Under the pieces are notes generated by a model. It worked only from the letters and a program-made list of their open reading frames with translations. It searched no databases and was not told where the DNA came from. From contig NZ_LNUT01000001.1 of assembly GCF_001512305.1 (NCBI RefSeq), positions 199,245 to 263,244 of the forward strand: a stretch of DNA of 64,000 nt. The letters run 5' to 3'. Position 1 is the first letter of the stretch, and every line of letters begins with the position of its first letter. Source of the DNA: Arthrobacter sp. EPSL27 (lineage in GTDB: Bacteria; Actinomycetota; Actinomycetes; Actinomycetales; Micrococcaceae). The position numbers were made by a program, and so were the translations under genes. Shown here in pieces: positions 15,206-25,298 of the stretch.

Positions 15206-18200
15206 TCAGCGCAGGACGATGTCCACCGGGTTCGCCTCGGAGCGCCACGTGCCCTCCGGGGCGGACCCGGGGGAGATGACCGGGGCCGTCAGCACTCCGG
15301 AACGGTTGGTGCGCTTGTCGCGCAGGATCTCGGTGACGGAGCCGAGGTGCCGGGACAGGTCGATCACGTTTTCCGGAGCCGCCAGCAGCAGCTGGAAGCC
15401 GAACTCATGGAGGGCCTTGATGCCGGCGCCGGCGAATTCCTCCGAGGCCAGCACAAAGGCCTCGTCCATCATCACGGTGCCGTAGGTGGTGAAGCCCTGC
15501 TCGGCGATGCCCAGCTGGTAGCTCAGCGCCGCGGCCATGATGAACGCGGTGAACCGCTGCCGCTCGCCGCCGGACATCGAACCGGTGTCCGCGTGCATAA
15601 AGACCTCGGTTTTGACCGCGCCGGCCTTGCCGGCTCCGTTCTTGCCGGCCTGGCCGGCCTGGCCGGCCTTGGCCGATTGGACCTCGCGGTGCTCCTTGCA
15701 CTGGATGAAGAGGTGCCCGCGGACGTCCAGGACTTCGGCGCGCCAGCGCCGGTCCTCCGGAGTCTGCGAACCGAGCCGCTTCACCAGCGTTTCGAGGGAC
15801 TTGTAGCGGTTGGTGAGCTCGGCGTCGTCGTCCGCCTCAGCCCCGGGAGCCGGGGGGCTGGCCGTCTTGCCCGGGCGCGTGTGCCGCACCTTGAGCGCGT
15901 TCTGGATGGCGTCCTTGAACTGCTTGGCGGTGGCGGGCAGCGTCTGCTTGATGTCGAGTTCCAGGAAGCTGCCCTCATGGAAGTTCACCTCGGAGAGGAT
16001 CCCGTTGAGCGGGAGGATCCGGCTGGTGATGGAGCGGCGTTCCTCGTCCAGCAGGTGCAGCAGGGTGCTGAACGACTCGTGGGTGCGCTGGTTGAAGAAC
16101 TGCCGGAACTCGGCCTCCTGCGCGGGCAGGCCGTCGCTGACAATGGCGTGGTAGCGGGCTTCGAACTCCCCTGCGGCGCCGATCGAGGTGCCGTGGTCCG
16201 CGGAGATCGAGGTGCCCCACTCGCGCACAAAGCCCTCGAAAATCCGGGTGAGCCGCTCCGAGGTGGCCTGGCCGCGGGATTCGGCGGTGTGCAGCTCGGC
16301 GAGGAGCCGGGCGCGGACCTGGTTGGCCAGGTTGTCCAGCTCGTGCATTTCCGTGACGTCGCCGACGCCGCCGAAATCCGCAAAGTACTGTTCCAGCGCC
16401 GTGGCGGTGGCGTCCGACGGCGGCGACTGGGCCAGGCGGGCCCGCGCGGCGTCCAGCAGCGAGTCCGCAGCCGACAGCTGCGAGTCGAGGGCCTTGTATT
16501 CGCTCTGCAGCACGGCCGCGGCTTCGGTGCTGGACTGGTGCTTGGAACGGGCCGCCTCGATGCCGGCACGCAGCGGTTCGAGGTCCGCCTGCGCGGCGAG
16601 GGCGTCCTTGAGGCGCTGCTCGATCCGGGCCAGTTCGTCCGCGGCCACAGCGGCCGAGACCTGCTCCCAGGGCCGGTGGTCCTCGGCCACCCGGCGCAGG
16701 GCCTCCAGCTGCCGGGTCATCCCCTGGTGCGATTCCTCCCGGCTCTGGGCAAGTTCGGCGGCCTTCGCCAGTTCCTGCTGCAGGTCCTCCACCTGGGCCG
16801 CGACGAGCTCCAGCTTGGCGGCGTTGTCGAAGCCGAGGACGTAGTCCTGCCGGCTGGTGAAACGGTCGTCCTTTTCCACCGTGTGGCGGTTCCGCTTGAC
16901 CACTCCGCCCAGGCTCAGGCCCTTGTCCAGGCCGGCGAGCTGGTCCGGGTCTTCGACGCACGGGTACGCGAAGTCCAGGGCGATCCGCTCCCGGATCCAC
17001 TCGCCGGCGTCGGCGCTGGGCCCGGTGCTGAGGATGTCCAGTTTGGTGAGCAGGTCGCCGTCGGCCACATCCTCCACGGCCAGCGCCCCGCCGGCCAGGG
17101 GCTTGGAGACGTCCACGGCGCGCAGGGCGCCGCGCACCGAGTGGTCGTTGAGGTACCGGGTGACGGCGGCGAAGTGCTCGCCCGGGACCAGCAGTGTGGT
17201 GGCGAGGCTGCGCAGCGCGCGCTCGGCGGCCGGGCGCCACTGCTCCTGCCCCTCGGCGAGGTCGATCAGCTCGCCGCCGAACGGCATCCGTTCCTCGGGA
17301 ATCCCGGTGGCCGCCGCGATGGCGCTGCGGTTTTCAATGCTCGACGGCGGCAGCAGGGACTTGCGTGTTTTCAGCGAGACGAGTTCCTGCTGGGCCGCCG
17401 CGAGCTCACGCTTCCGGGTCGCGTGGCCGTCGAAGGCCTCGAACCGCAGCTCCTTGAGGGCCTCCGAGTCGTCCTGCAGTTCGGCCGAGCGGGCGGCCGC
17501 GTGCTCGTGCGCCAGCTCCCAGCCGGCCGCGGTCCACTCCAGTTCCAGGCCGGCGTCGGAGAGCGCCTTGCGGGCGGATTCCTCCACCTGCTGGCGGAGC
17601 TTCAGCCCCACCCGGGCGTTCTCCAGCGACTGTTCGATCGCGGAGATGGCGTTGCCGCCCTGGTTGTTGTAGTCCGCCTCGAGCTGGCGCAGCTCCTTCG
17701 CCAGGCCGTCGCGGATGCCGCGCTCGGCGCCGAGCTCCCTGGCCTTGGCCTGGGCGAGGTCCTTGAACCGGGCCAGCGTCTTCTCGTGGACGGTGACCGC
17801 CAGCTGCTGCCGGTAGGCCTCGAACTCCTCGCCGGCCAGCTCCCGGAGCCGGTTCGCGTCAAGGAGGGACTGGGCATAGTCCTTGTTCAGCCCGGGAACC
17901 GGCGCCAGCTGGTCGCGCTGCTGCCGGACGTCCTCCAGGCGCTGCCGGATGGACATGAGGTTGCTGAATTCCTCGACGACGTCGTCCGCGGCGGCCAGCG
18001 TGGCGGGCGCGTCCAGGACCTGGTCGCGGAAAAAGTTGTTGACGCTGCCGCCGAGGCCCTTGCCGGCCTGGATGACGCGCAGCAGTGGAAGGGCCTGGTC
18101 CGAGTTGATGCCCAGCAGCCGCCGGAAGCGTTCCGCGAAGGCCTTGTGCACGTCAAAGACCTGCGCGTCCGGGAAAATCGCGTCCAGCGCCGCCTTGGTG

Positions 18201-18718
18201 AAGCGCTTCTCCGCGATGCCCTCCAGCGCCGCCAGGTCCAGCGGCTTGTTGTCGATCAGGTAGTACCGCCCGACGCTGGACTCCGTGCCGTTCTTGGGCA
18301 GGTCGAACAGCGCCGACACAGTCACCCGCGTGCCCGCGGCGTTGTCGAAGGTCAGGGCGACGGCGGACCAGGTGGCGCCGGGGCGCTGGAACGCGCTGGC
18401 CGAGCCCTCGCCCACCGCCTTGTCCCCCACCTTGCCGCGCATGTACGTGAACGTGGTGCGCTTGTCCTCCACAGCGCCGCCGGCGCGCTGGGCCGCGGCC
18501 TCGTTGGAGCGCGGCCGCGCATCGAAGACCCGCAGCATGGCGTCGAACAGCGTGGACTTGCCGACGCCGGAGTTGCCCGTCAGCAGGGTGCCGTTGCGGT
18601 CCACGTGCATCGTGTGGGCGCCGTGGAATGTGCCCCAGTTGACCACCTGGACCAGGGCGAGCCGCATCTGGCCGGGGTTGGCGAGGTCTCCCATGGGGAG
18701 CATTGAAGCGATGCTCAC
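15206..18718 (-). CDS. jetC: JetC/MksB-like SMC-family ATPase (Wadjet type I core)
   Basis: A 1170-residue SMC-like ATPase. The N-terminal head has [20 protein letters not shown] and Walker [10 protein letters not shown] (residues 48-56). A long coiled-coil middle of about 700 residues follows (many Glu/Lys/Ala heptads, for example [10 protein letters not shown]). The C-terminal head carries the ABC signature SGGERQR (about 1049-1055) and Walker B TVMMDEAF (about 1081-1088). An Ala/Gly/Lys linker ([18 protein letters not shown]) lies near residue 1020. In Wadjet this ATPase extrudes DNA loops and, with JetD, cuts plasmids. The GTG start overlaps the jetB stop (GTGA). The usual next gene, jetD, is absent: the FBP gene converges 24 bases downstream. 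Confidence 0.92.
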   Translation of the reverse strand: MSIASMLPMGDLANPGQMRLALVQVVNWGTFHGAHTMHVDRNGTLLTGNSGVGKSTLFDAMLRVFDARPRSNEAAAQRAGGAVEDKRTTFTYMRGKVGDKAVGEGSASAFQRPGATWSAVALTFDNAAGTRVTVSALFDLPKNGTESSVGRYYLIDNKPLDLAALEGIAEKRFTKAALDAIFPDAQVFDVHKAFAERFRRLLGINSDQALPLLRVIQAGKGLGGSVNNFFRDQVLDAPATLAAADDVVEEFSNLMSIRQRLEDVRQQRDQLAPVPGLNKDYAQSLLDANRLRELAGEEFEAYRQQLAVTVHEKTLARFKDLAQAKARELGAERGIRDGLAKELRQLEADYNNQGGNAISAIEQSLENARVGLKLRQQVEESARKALSDAGLELEWTAAGWELAHEHAAARSAELQDDSEALKELRFEAFDGHATRKRELAAAQQELVSLKTRKSLLPPSSIENRSAIAAATGIPEERMPFGGELIDLAEGQEQWRPAAERALRSLATTLLVPGEHFAAVTRYLNDHSVRGALRAVDVSKPLAGGALAVEDVADGDLLTKLDILSTGPSADAGEWIRERIALDFAYPCVEDPDQLAGLDKGLSLGGVVKRNRHTVEKDDRFTSRQDYVLGFDNAAKLELVAAQVEDLQQELAKAAELAQSREESHQGMTRQLEALRRVAEDHRPWEQVSAAVAADELARIEQRLKDALAAQADLEPLRAGIEAARSKHQSSTEAAAVLQSEYKALDSQLSAADSLLDAARARLAQSPPSDATATALEQYFADFGGVGDVTEMHELDNLANQVRARLLAELHTAESRGQATSERLTRIFEGFVREWGTSISADHGTSIGAAGEFEARYHAIVSDGLPAQEAEFRQFFNQRTHESFSTLLHLLDEERRSITSRILPLNGILSEVNFHEGSFLELDIKQTLPATAKQFKDAIQNALKVRHTRPGKTASPPAPGAEADDDAELTNRYKSLETLVKRLGSQTPEDRRWRAEVLDVRGHLFIQCKEHREVQSAKAGQAGQAGKNGAGKAGAVKTEVFMHADTGSMSGGERQRFTAFIMAAALSYQLGIAEQGFTTYGTVMMDEAFVLASEEFAGAGIKALHEFGFQLLLAAPENVIDLSRHLGSVTEILRDKRTNRSGVLTAPVISPGSAPEGTWRSEANPVDIVLR

Positions 18719-19599
18719 TTGGTGTCCTCCGCTTCCGTGGTTGCGTTCGACGCCGACGGCGATGCCGCCCCGGCGTCGTCGTCCGTGTCATCGTCAGCCG
18801 GAGTTGTCGCGTCGCCGTCGAGTTCCAGCAGGGGTTCCGTTCCTGACTGGTCGGTGGAGGCTGCGACGAGGGCTTCGATTTGGGCCGGGATGTCGCCGAT
18901 GTTGTCGAAGGGCAGGGCCAAGGGAAGGGCGTTGGAGATCGTGTAGACCTCGTCCAGCCCGGTGGCGAGGAGGAGCTGGCGGGCCAGGAGCTTGGTGATG
19001 GCGCGGTTGACCACGTCGGAATCTCGCAGGGCGTCCTGGTGGCCGGCGGGCTGGTAGTGGGCCACCAGGTCGGCGATCTCCTCGCGGGTGATGGTGGGGT
19101 CGGTCTGGGCCGTGACGTGGCGGTCCAGGAGCAGCCGGAGGCGCAGCAGCACGATCGTCTCCACCCGGCTGAGCGCCCGCTGCTGGCGCAGGATGCTGGA
19201 GCGGGTGTTGCCGCCGATGGCCTCGGGGTCCACCGGGCGCAGCACTGCCACCTTGCGGTCGTGGTCCAGCTGCAGGGTCAGGAAAAGCTCGGACAGGCGG
19301 CTGCGCAGGATCAGCTGGTTGTCCAGCAGGGTGGTCCAGAGCTTTTCGTCCCGGCCGCCGTCAATGTACGGGCCCTTGAGGAGCTTCACCAGGGCCTGCC
19401 GGACTTTCATCGGGAGCACGCCGGTGTCCCCCGGGAACAGGGCTGCGCCGTCGACGAAGGTGTCCCGCGGGGTGACCGTGAACGGGTCGCTGTGGATGTG
19501 GCCGACCTGCTGGGGCCCCGCGGGCTGCGCCGCGCCGTCGGCTGCCTGGTCCGCGTCTTCCACGGTGCTCTCCGCCGTGTCGTGGGAAAGTTCAGTCAT
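18715..19599 (-). CDS. jetB: JetB/MksE-like DUF4194 protein
   Basis: A 294-residue accessory (kite-like) subunit with a DUF4194 domain. The core runs from [20 protein letters not shown] to about residue 230 and includes [18 protein letters not shown] and [19 protein letters not shown]. The N terminus (about 40 residues) and the Asp/Ala-rich C terminus ([15 protein letters not shown]) look disordered. In the family it bridges the kleisin-like JetA and the SMC ATPase JetC. It starts two bases after the jetA stop and its own stop overlaps jetC. Confidence 0.9.
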   Translation of the reverse strand: MTELSHDTAESTVEDADQAADGAAQPAGPQQVGHIHSDPFTVTPRDTFVDGAALFPGDTGVLPMKVRQALVKLLKGPYIDGGRDEKLWTTLLDNQLILRSRLSELFLTLQLDHDRKVAVLRPVDPEAIGGNTRSSILRQQRALSRVETIVLLRLRLLLDRHVTAQTDPTITREEIADLVAHYQPAGHQDALRDSDVVNRAITKLLARQLLLATGLDEVYTISNALPLALPFDNIGDIPAQIEALVAASTDQSGTEPLLELDGDATTPADDDTDDDAGAASPSASNATTEAEDTK

Positions 19600-19601
19600 C
19601 T

Positions 19602-21050
19602 TCAGTCCTTCTTGAGCGTGACCACTGGCAGGTACGCGGTGCGCGTGGAGCCGTCGATCTGTTCGAACTCGACGGTGTCCCAGGCGGCGCGGTCAAAGCC
19701 GGCGCCGCCGTGCAGGGCGTGGGACAGCAGGGCCCGGATCGAGTTGATGTGGCGTTCTTCGGCCGGAAGCTGTTCCCAGGCCTCGGGCAGTGTCGTGGCG
19801 CCGGCGAGGGCCGCGCGGATGGCCTCGGGCCGGGCCTTGCCGGTCCGCGGCGAGCGCACCCGGTCCGAGTCGCTGAACGCGATCGGGTCGGCCAGTTTGG
19901 GCGGGGCCGCGAATTCGTCCGGGTCGAACAGCTTGACCATGGCCAGGGACTCGAAGCCGGCATTGAACAGGACAGGACCGCGGACCAGGCCGGGGCGTTC
20001 CCGTTCGTACGGCAGTGACCGGATGGCCTGTTCCGCCTCCCGGAGGACCTTGCGGAGCCGCACCGACTGGCGGAAGTCGTCGCTCTGGACGTAGGTGTTC
20101 AGGCTTTCGCTGAGCTTGCCGTAGATCCGCTGGATCTGGCTGTGCTGGGCGCGCAGTTCCGCCACCAAGTTCTTCAGGGTCTCGCGTTCCTCATGGCTGA
20201 GGTCGTCCGCGAACTGACGGCTCAGCACCTCGCCGATCGCCGACCGGAACCGCAGCTGCTGCTGCGGGTCTTCCAGGAACGCCGTGAAGGAACGGAAGGT
20301 CCTGCCCTCGGGGCTCTGCCGGAGGCGTTTGTCCGCGTCCAGCACCTGGGCCATTGTGGCGCCCTTGCTCAGGGATTCCTCGATGATCTGGTTCCGGAGC
20401 TCTCCCACCAGCTCCTCGATCCGGTCGCGCATCTTTTTGTAGTCCGCGGGCAGGCTGGCGGCGAGGTCCAGGATGTTTCCGGCGGCTTCGACGGCTTCCT
20501 CGTCGTCGAGCAGGCCGTCGAAATCACCGGAGCTGATGTCCTCGATCAGCTGGCGCCGCTCGCCGATTTCCTCTTCGAGTGACTCCAGCCGGGCACTCTG
20601 GTCCGGGTTGGTCTCGTTGGCCAGCTTCTCGACGTCGCCCAGCAGCGTGCCCAGGCGCGAGCCGTTGAGCGTGGAACGTTCGCTGGAGAGGCTGTCCAGG
20701 AAGGCCAGCACGCGCGCCGCCGGTTCGGTGACCTCATACACGATCTGCCCGGACTGGTTCCGTCGGGTCAGGAAGTTCTTCCGGGTCCATTCGTCACCAA
20801 ACGATTTCCCGTTCGCCGAGCCGCCCAGCCCCGGGTCTTGGCGGCGGAGCTGCTCCAGGAAGGCGTCGACGTCGGCGTGGAACTGTTCCAGCGGCAGCTG
20901 CGGCCGGGTCCGGGTGAAGGACGCCTGCAGCACGGCGATCACCCAGGGCGCAGAGCGCGTCAGCGCCCAGGCGGGCCCCTTGGTGAGGAGTTCGAGGTCC
21001 CGCAGCCGGGCGCTGATGGCGTCGGCGGAGGACAGGGCGGAGCGGGACAC
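19602..21050 (-). CDS. jetA: JetA/MksF-like DUF3375 protein
   Basis: A 482-residue kleisin-like subunit with DUF3375. Features include the winged-helix N terminus ([21 protein letters not shown]), [13 protein letters not shown], the long central helices, then [21 protein letters not shown] and the C-terminal [15 protein letters not shown]. The GTG start at 21050 has a strong ribosome binding site (AAGGAGA); the longer frame to 21116 adds a non-family leader. It is the first gene of jetABC and no gene lies between it and the divergent gene at 21311. Confidence 0.9.
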   Translation of the reverse strand: MSRSALSSADAISARLRDLELLTKGPAWALTRSAPWVIAVLQASFTRTRPQLPLEQFHADVDAFLEQLRRQDPGLGGSANGKSFGDEWTRKNFLTRRNQSGQIVYEVTEPAARVLAFLDSLSSERSTLNGSRLGTLLGDVEKLANETNPDQSARLESLEEEIGERRQLIEDISSGDFDGLLDDEEAVEAAGNILDLAASLPADYKKMRDRIEELVGELRNQIIEESLSKGATMAQVLDADKRLRQSPEGRTFRSFTAFLEDPQQQLRFRSAIGEVLSRQFADDLSHEERETLKNLVAELRAQHSQIQRIYGKLSESLNTYVQSDDFRQSVRLRKVLREAEQAIRSLPYERERPGLVRGPVLFNAGFESLAMVKLFDPDEFAAPPKLADPIAFSDSDRVRSPRTGKARPEAIRAALAGATTLPEAWEQLPAEERHINSIRALLSHALHGGAGFDRAAWDTVEFEQIDGSTRTAYLPVVTLKKD

Positions 21051-21310
21051 GCACTCTCCTTCAGCTGCCGTGGGGTGTGGATGGGGCAGCGGATAGGTAA
21101 AAACTGCCAGGTACAAGGTTAACGCAGGCCCCGGGTGTCCCCGCAGTCCGGGCAGGTGAGGTTTCCGCGACCACGCCGTGACCTACGCCCCGGTAGCATT
21201 TCGATCCCATATCAAGGGGCGCGGCGCGCGTGTCCGGCGCTGGCTGGCCCAATCCCCGCACCCTACGCTCGGGCTACTGATTCAACCGAAGCGATGTTGC
21301 AGGGGGAAGA

Positions 21311-21637
21311 ATGCAGTTCGACCTAAGCGCAGTGGAAACCGCCACGCTGGTGTTCATCGGAACGCTGGTGTTTGCCCTGGTAATCACAGTCTTTCTGATG
21401 ACGGCGTCGTTCCTCGCCCTGGTGCTGGTGGGCGTCGGCCGCCTCGCCTGGATCGTGGCGTCGAATGTCCTGCTGGGGCTGGTGCACGGCATCAATTACG
21501 CGTGGGACCGGCTGGTCCACCACGCCTCGTCCGTGGAGCTTTCCGGTGACTTCGCCGGGGACATCGCGGCCGAAATTATGGGCCAACCGGCCCCTAGTAC
21601 AGGCACTTACCCGCGGGTAGTATTGCGGGACAGCTGA
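21311..21637 (+). CDS. Small membrane protein, unknown function
   Basis: A 108-residue protein with one or two long hydrophobic segments in the first 60 residues (TLVFIGTLVFALVITVFLM; ALVLVGVGRLAWIVASNVLL). A polar C-terminal tail follows. The N-terminal arrangement matches the protein at 25299-25937 (TLVFIGTL/TFFGTLAVALV, then VLVGVGRL/VIAGLGRL), so the two appear to be distant paralogues. No enzyme motif is seen. It is divergent from jetA; whether it is related to that system is unknown. Confidence 0.7.
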   Translation: MQFDLSAVETATLVFIGTLVFALVITVFLMTASFLALVLVGVGRLAWIVASNVLLGLVHGINYAWDRLVHHASSVELSGDFAGDIAAEIMGQPAPSTGTYPRVVLRDS

Positions 21638-21701
21638 AGGGTCCTCCACCCGCGGCGGATCCAGGGCTCGAGCCGGTAACCCCGGTCAGAGGAGATGCCC
21701 G

Positions 21702-23726
21702 ATGAGCTCCGCCGTTGAAAACCCAGCCACCGACAACTCAGCCGGCGCCGCGTCCGGCGGCACCGCTACCGAGGTTCCCGTCCCGCCCGAGGCGCTGGGT
21801 CCCGACGCCACCGCCGCCGACGCCCGGGCCCTGAGCGAGGCAGCCCGTGAGACCAGCTGGGACCGGCCCAGCTTCGCCAAGGGCCTGTACCTTGGCAGCT
21901 TCGACCTCAGCCTGATCCACCCGTGGCCGGAAGCCCCGGCGGACGACGTCGAGCGCGGCGAGGCGTTCATGGCCCGCCTCACCGACTACTGCCGCACCTT
22001 GTCCGGGCGCACCATTGAGCGCGATGCCCGCATTCCGGATGAATACATCCGCGGGCTGGCCGCGCTGGGAGTTTTTGGGATGAAGATCCCCCGCGACTAC
22101 GGCGGACTGGGCCTCTCGCTGGTGTACTACGGCCGGGCCCTGTCGCTCCTGGGTTCCGTCCACCCCAGCCTCGGCGCCCTGGTCTCCGCCCACTTGTCCA
22201 TCGGAGTTCCGGAGCCGGTCAAGGTCTTTGGCACCCCCGCGCAGAAACAGGAGTACCTGCCGCGCTGCGCCGCCGGGGCCATCACCGCGTTCCTGCTGAC
22301 CGAGCCCGACGTCGGCAGCGACCCCGCCCGGATGGGAGCCACCGCTGTCCCGTCCGAGGACGGCGAGTCCTATGTGCTGGACGGCGTGAAGCTCTGGACC
22401 ACCAACGGTGTGATCGCCGAACTGGTGGTGGTCATGGCCGTGGTTCCGTCCCGTACGGATGCGGACGGTACGGTCCATAAGGGCGGGGTCAGCGCCTTTG
22501 TGGTTGAGATGGATTCCCCCGGCATCACCGTGGAGAACCGCAACGCCTTTATGGGCCTGCGCGGCATCGAGAACGGCGTCACCCGCTTCCACCAGGTCCG
22601 CGTGCCCGCGGCGAACCGGCTGGGCAGGGAGGGGCAGGGCCTGAAGATTGCCCTCACCACGCTCAACACCGGCCGGCTGGCGCTGCCCGCGCTCTGCGTC
22701 GGTTCCGGGCGGTGGAGCCTGAAGATCGCCCGCCAGTGGTCGAACGCCCGCACCCAGTGGGGCCGCCCTGTGGGCCGGCACGAAGCCGTGGGCAAGAAGA
22801 TCGCGTTCATCGCGGCCAGCGCCTTCGCGCTGGACGCCGTGTTTGAGCTGTCCGCCGAAATGGCCGACGCCGGCCAGAAGGACGTCCGGATCGAGGCGGC
22901 CCTGGCCAAGCTGTGGTCCACCGAGATCAGTTGCCGGATCGCCGACGAACTGGTCCAGATCCGCGGCGGACGCGGCTTCGAGACGGCGGATTCGCTGGAG
23001 GCCCGCGGCGAGCGTGCCGTGCCGGCCGAACAGCAGCTCCGCGACCTGCGCATCAACCGGATTTTTGAGGGCTCCTCGGAAATCATGAAGCTGCTCATCG
23101 CCCGCGAAGCCGTGGACGCGCACCTCGCGGCCGCCGGGGACCTCGCCTCGGAGGATGCCACCCTGTCGGACAAGGCCCGGGCCGCCGTGGGCGCGTCCGG
23201 TTTCTACGCGCGGTGGCTGCCCAAGCTTGTGGCCGGGGCCGGCCTGGACCCGCGGTCCTACAGCGACTTCGGCCGGCTCGCGAAGCAGCTGCGTTTCGTT
23301 GAACGGTCCTCCCGGCGGCTGGCCCGCCAGACCTTCTACGGGATGGGGCGCTGGCAGGCGAAACTGGAGCACAAACAGGCGTTCCTGGGCAGGATTGTGG
23401 ACATCGGCGCCGAACTATTCGCCATGGCCGCAGCCTGCTCCCGGGCTGAAATGCTGCTGCGCACCTCCCCCGAGCGGGGCGCCTCCGCCTACGAACTTGC
23501 TGAGGCGTTCTGCGAGCAGGCCCGCGTGCGTGTGGATGAGTACTTCGACCAGCTCTGGCGCAACACCGACGACGGCGACCATGTGCTCGCGCGCAACGTC
23601 CTGGCCGGAGACTACGAATGGCTGGAGGCCGGCGTCCTGGACCAGTCCGAGGGCACGGGCCCTTGGATTGCCGATGCCAGCCCCCGCGCCTCGGTCAAGG
23701 AGAACCTGCACCGCAAGTACCGCTGA
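21702..23726 (+). CDS. Acyl-CoA dehydrogenase, large form
   Basis: A 674-residue flavoenzyme that introduces the alpha-beta double bond in acyl-CoA during beta-oxidation. Signature pieces are FGMKIPRDYGGLGLS, TEPDVGSDPARMGATA, LDGVKLWTTNGVIAELVVV (FAD site), MGLRGIENGVTRF and the RINRIFEGSSEIMKLLIAREAV segment with the catalytic Glu. Ordinary members have about 380 residues; the extra 200 at the C terminus resemble the helical extension of very-long-chain enzymes. The ribosome binding site GAGGAGA precedes the ATG at 21702. It is probably transcribed with 21311. Confidence 0.9.
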   Translation: MSSAVENPATDNSAGAASGGTATEVPVPPEALGPDATAADARALSEAARETSWDRPSFAKGLYLGSFDLSLIHPWPEAPADDVERGEAFMARLTDYCRTLSGRTIERDARIPDEYIRGLAALGVFGMKIPRDYGGLGLSLVYYGRALSLLGSVHPSLGALVSAHLSIGVPEPVKVFGTPAQKQEYLPRCAAGAITAFLLTEPDVGSDPARMGATAVPSEDGESYVLDGVKLWTTNGVIAELVVVMAVVPSRTDADGTVHKGGVSAFVVEMDSPGITVENRNAFMGLRGIENGVTRFHQVRVPAANRLGREGQGLKIALTTLNTGRLALPALCVGSGRWSLKIARQWSNARTQWGRPVGRHEAVGKKIAFIAASAFALDAVFELSAEMADAGQKDVRIEAALAKLWSTEISCRIADELVQIRGGRGFETADSLEARGERAVPAEQQLRDLRINRIFEGSSEIMKLLIAREAVDAHLAAAGDLASEDATLSDKARAAVGASGFYARWLPKLVAGAGLDPRSYSDFGRLAKQLRFVERSSRRLARQTFYGMGRWQAKLEHKQAFLGRIVDIGAELFAMAAACSRAEMLLRTSPERGASAYELAEAFCEQARVRVDEYFDQLWRNTDDGDHVLARNVLAGDYEWLEAGVLDQSEGTGPWIADASPRASVKENLHRKYR

Positions 23727-23804
23727 GCAGCGCTCGGCGGGGCGCGACCAAACACATAGTAAGCATCCTTGCTACCTTGTGGTGCCCGTGGTTATGTGTA
23801 CCTC

Positions 23805-24644
23805 ATGAGCACCCCAGCAGGTCCTGAGGACCGCACCCCCCGATCCCCCGCCGGCACCAACGCCGACAGCCAGAACGCACGGATCCACGACGCCCGGCAG
23901 GACACAGCACACACCGACACGGCGCACACGGATACTGTCCGCCCGGACACCGCGCGCACCGATGCCGTCCGTACCGACACGGTCCGCACGGAACCGACGC
24001 GCAGCCAGCCGGTGACGGCCGTGCGCCATGAGGAACCGGTGCGTGAGACGGTCGTCGAGGAGGTCCCCACCCGGGAAACCGTAGTGGCCCGGGAGAAGGA
24101 GCAGTTCGGCGGCATCAAGGTCGGCTCTGCGTTCTTCGGCTGGCTCGCCGCCACCGGCATGGCCGTGCTGCTGACCGCGCTGGTCGCGGCCGCCGGCACC
24201 GCCGTCGGCCTCGCCACCAACACGGACGTCAACGAGGCTGTGAACTCCGCCGATCAGACGGTGGGAATGGCCGGGATCATCGTGCTGCTGGTCATCCTGT
24301 TCGTGTCGTACTTCTCCGGCGGTTACGTGGCGGGCCGGATGGCGCGCTTCAACGGAGCCAAACAGGGCTTTATGGTGTGGGTCTGGGCACTCATCGCCGC
24401 GGTGGTCGTCGCCATTCTCGGCCTCGTGGCCGGCCAGCAGTACAACATCCTGGCCCAGCTCAACAGCTTCCCGCGCATCCCGGTCAACGAGGGCGAGCTG
24501 ACCACCACCAGCATCATCGCCGCGGTGGTGGTAGCCGCCGTCGCCCTGGTGGGCGCGGTCCTCGGCGGAACGGCGGGCATGCGCTTCCACCGCAAGGTGG
24601 ACCGTGCAGGCTTCACCCCGGTGGACACTGTCGAGGAACGCTAG
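23805..24644 (+). CDS. Membrane protein with disordered repeat N terminus
   Basis: A 279-residue protein of unknown function. The first about 95 residues are charged and low-complexity, including six units of the pentapeptide D-T-A/V-H/R-T/P (residues 33-62). Four hydrophobic segments follow: GWLAATGMAVLLTALVAAAG, AGIIVLLVILFVSYFSGGYV, VWVWALIAAVVVAILGLVAG and TSIIAAVVVAAVALVGAVLG. The four-helix part resembles small actinobacterial integral membrane proteins that contain a GGYVAGRMAR motif. The start at 23805 follows an untypical leader with no strong ribosome binding site, so a leaderless transcript is possible. Confidence 0.7.
   Translation: MSTPAGPEDRTPRSPAGTNADSQNARIHDARQDTAHTDTAHTDTVRPDTARTDAVRTDTVRTEPTRSQPVTAVRHEEPVRETVVEEVPTRETVVAREKEQFGGIKVGSAFFGWLAATGMAVLLTALVAAAGTAVGLATNTDVNEAVNSADQTVGMAGIIVLLVILFVSYFSGGYVAGRMARFNGAKQGFMVWVWALIAAVVVAILGLVAGQQYNILAQLNSFPRIPVNEGELTTTSIIAAVVVAAVALVGAVLGGTAGMRFHRKVDRAGFTPVDTVEER
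23901..23990 (+). repeat. Six degenerate 15-bp coding repeats (DTAHT-like)
   Basis: Six tandem 15-base units encode DTAHT, DTAHT, DTVRP, DTART, DAVRT and DTVRT inside the membrane protein at 23805. The units differ mainly at synonymous or third positions, as expected for an old slippage-derived repeat under relaxed constraint. Confidence 0.8.
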
Positions 24645-25075
24645 GCGGCTTCATCCAGGTAGTACCAGCGGCGGCTGACACGCCGGAAGCGGCTGGTCTC
24701 GTGGTGGACTCCGCGTTCGCCGTTATGCCGGAAGTGGGCTTTGAACTCCACGGTGCCCTCGGTGTCCAGCGGGCCGCCGCGCACGGTGGAAAGGATGTCC
24801 AGGCGCCGCCACTGCATGTCCGGGTCCAGTTCCAGTGAGGCCGGCCGGGTGTCCGGGTGCCAGGTGCGCAGCAGGTAGCCGGCGTCCAGCACCACGAAGG
24901 CGCTGTACCGGGACCGCATCAGCTGCTCCGCCGTCGGGGCGTCCGCTGCGCCGGAGTGGAATCGGCCGCAGCAGTCCGCGTACTGCTCCCCGGACAGGCA
25001 GGGACAGTTGCCGCGGAACGGCGGCTGGTCCGGCCGGGCATCCGGGCCGGGACCGGAAACAGATCGGGGCGTCAC
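24641..25075 (-). CDS. YchJ/UPF0225 family SEC-C motif protein
   Basis: A 144-residue protein of the YchJ family. It has the zinc-binding SEC-C motif near the N terminus (CPCLSGEQYADCC) followed by LMRSRYSAFVVLDAGYLLRTWHP, the main family signature. The C terminus (FKAHFRHNGERGVHHETSRF, WYYLDEA) also matches. The GTG at 25075 is the best start (AAAGGACA upstream, usual length); the open frame extends much further upstream but without family match. Its stop overlaps that of the convergent gene. The biochemical function is unknown. Confidence 0.88.
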   Translation of the reverse strand: MTPRSVSGPGPDARPDQPPFRGNCPCLSGEQYADCCGRFHSGAADAPTAEQLMRSRYSAFVVLDAGYLLRTWHPDTRPASLELDPDMQWRRLDILSTVRGGPLDTEGTVEFKAHFRHNGERGVHHETSRFRRVSRRWYYLDEAA

Positions 25076-25298
25076 AATTGTCCTTTCAGCGGGCCGGGCT
25101 TCCCCGGCGGCGTTCTTCCAGACTATAGGCGCAGGGCCCGGCGGGCCGGGGCTCCGGAGCCCCGGCCCGAGGCAACATGCCCCGGCGTGGACACCCGATG
25201 GCGGCACGGCGGCGGAAAAAGTCCGTATGGTTAAGGGGTGCTGTTGCCCGCCGCTCGTGGCGGGCGGCGTCGCTGCAAGGCCGGCCAGGAGAGGTGAA

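Noticed and set aside
15347-18706. Very long open frame antisense to jetC
   Set aside because: It has no start signal or recognisable domain, and its length follows from GC-rich codon bias of the opposite strand. The jetC frame has Walker, signature and coiled-coil features.
15182-21310. Remnant of a jetD gene
   Set aside because: The 24-base gap after jetC and the 260 bases before 21311 hold no fragment of a TOPRIM-like protein.
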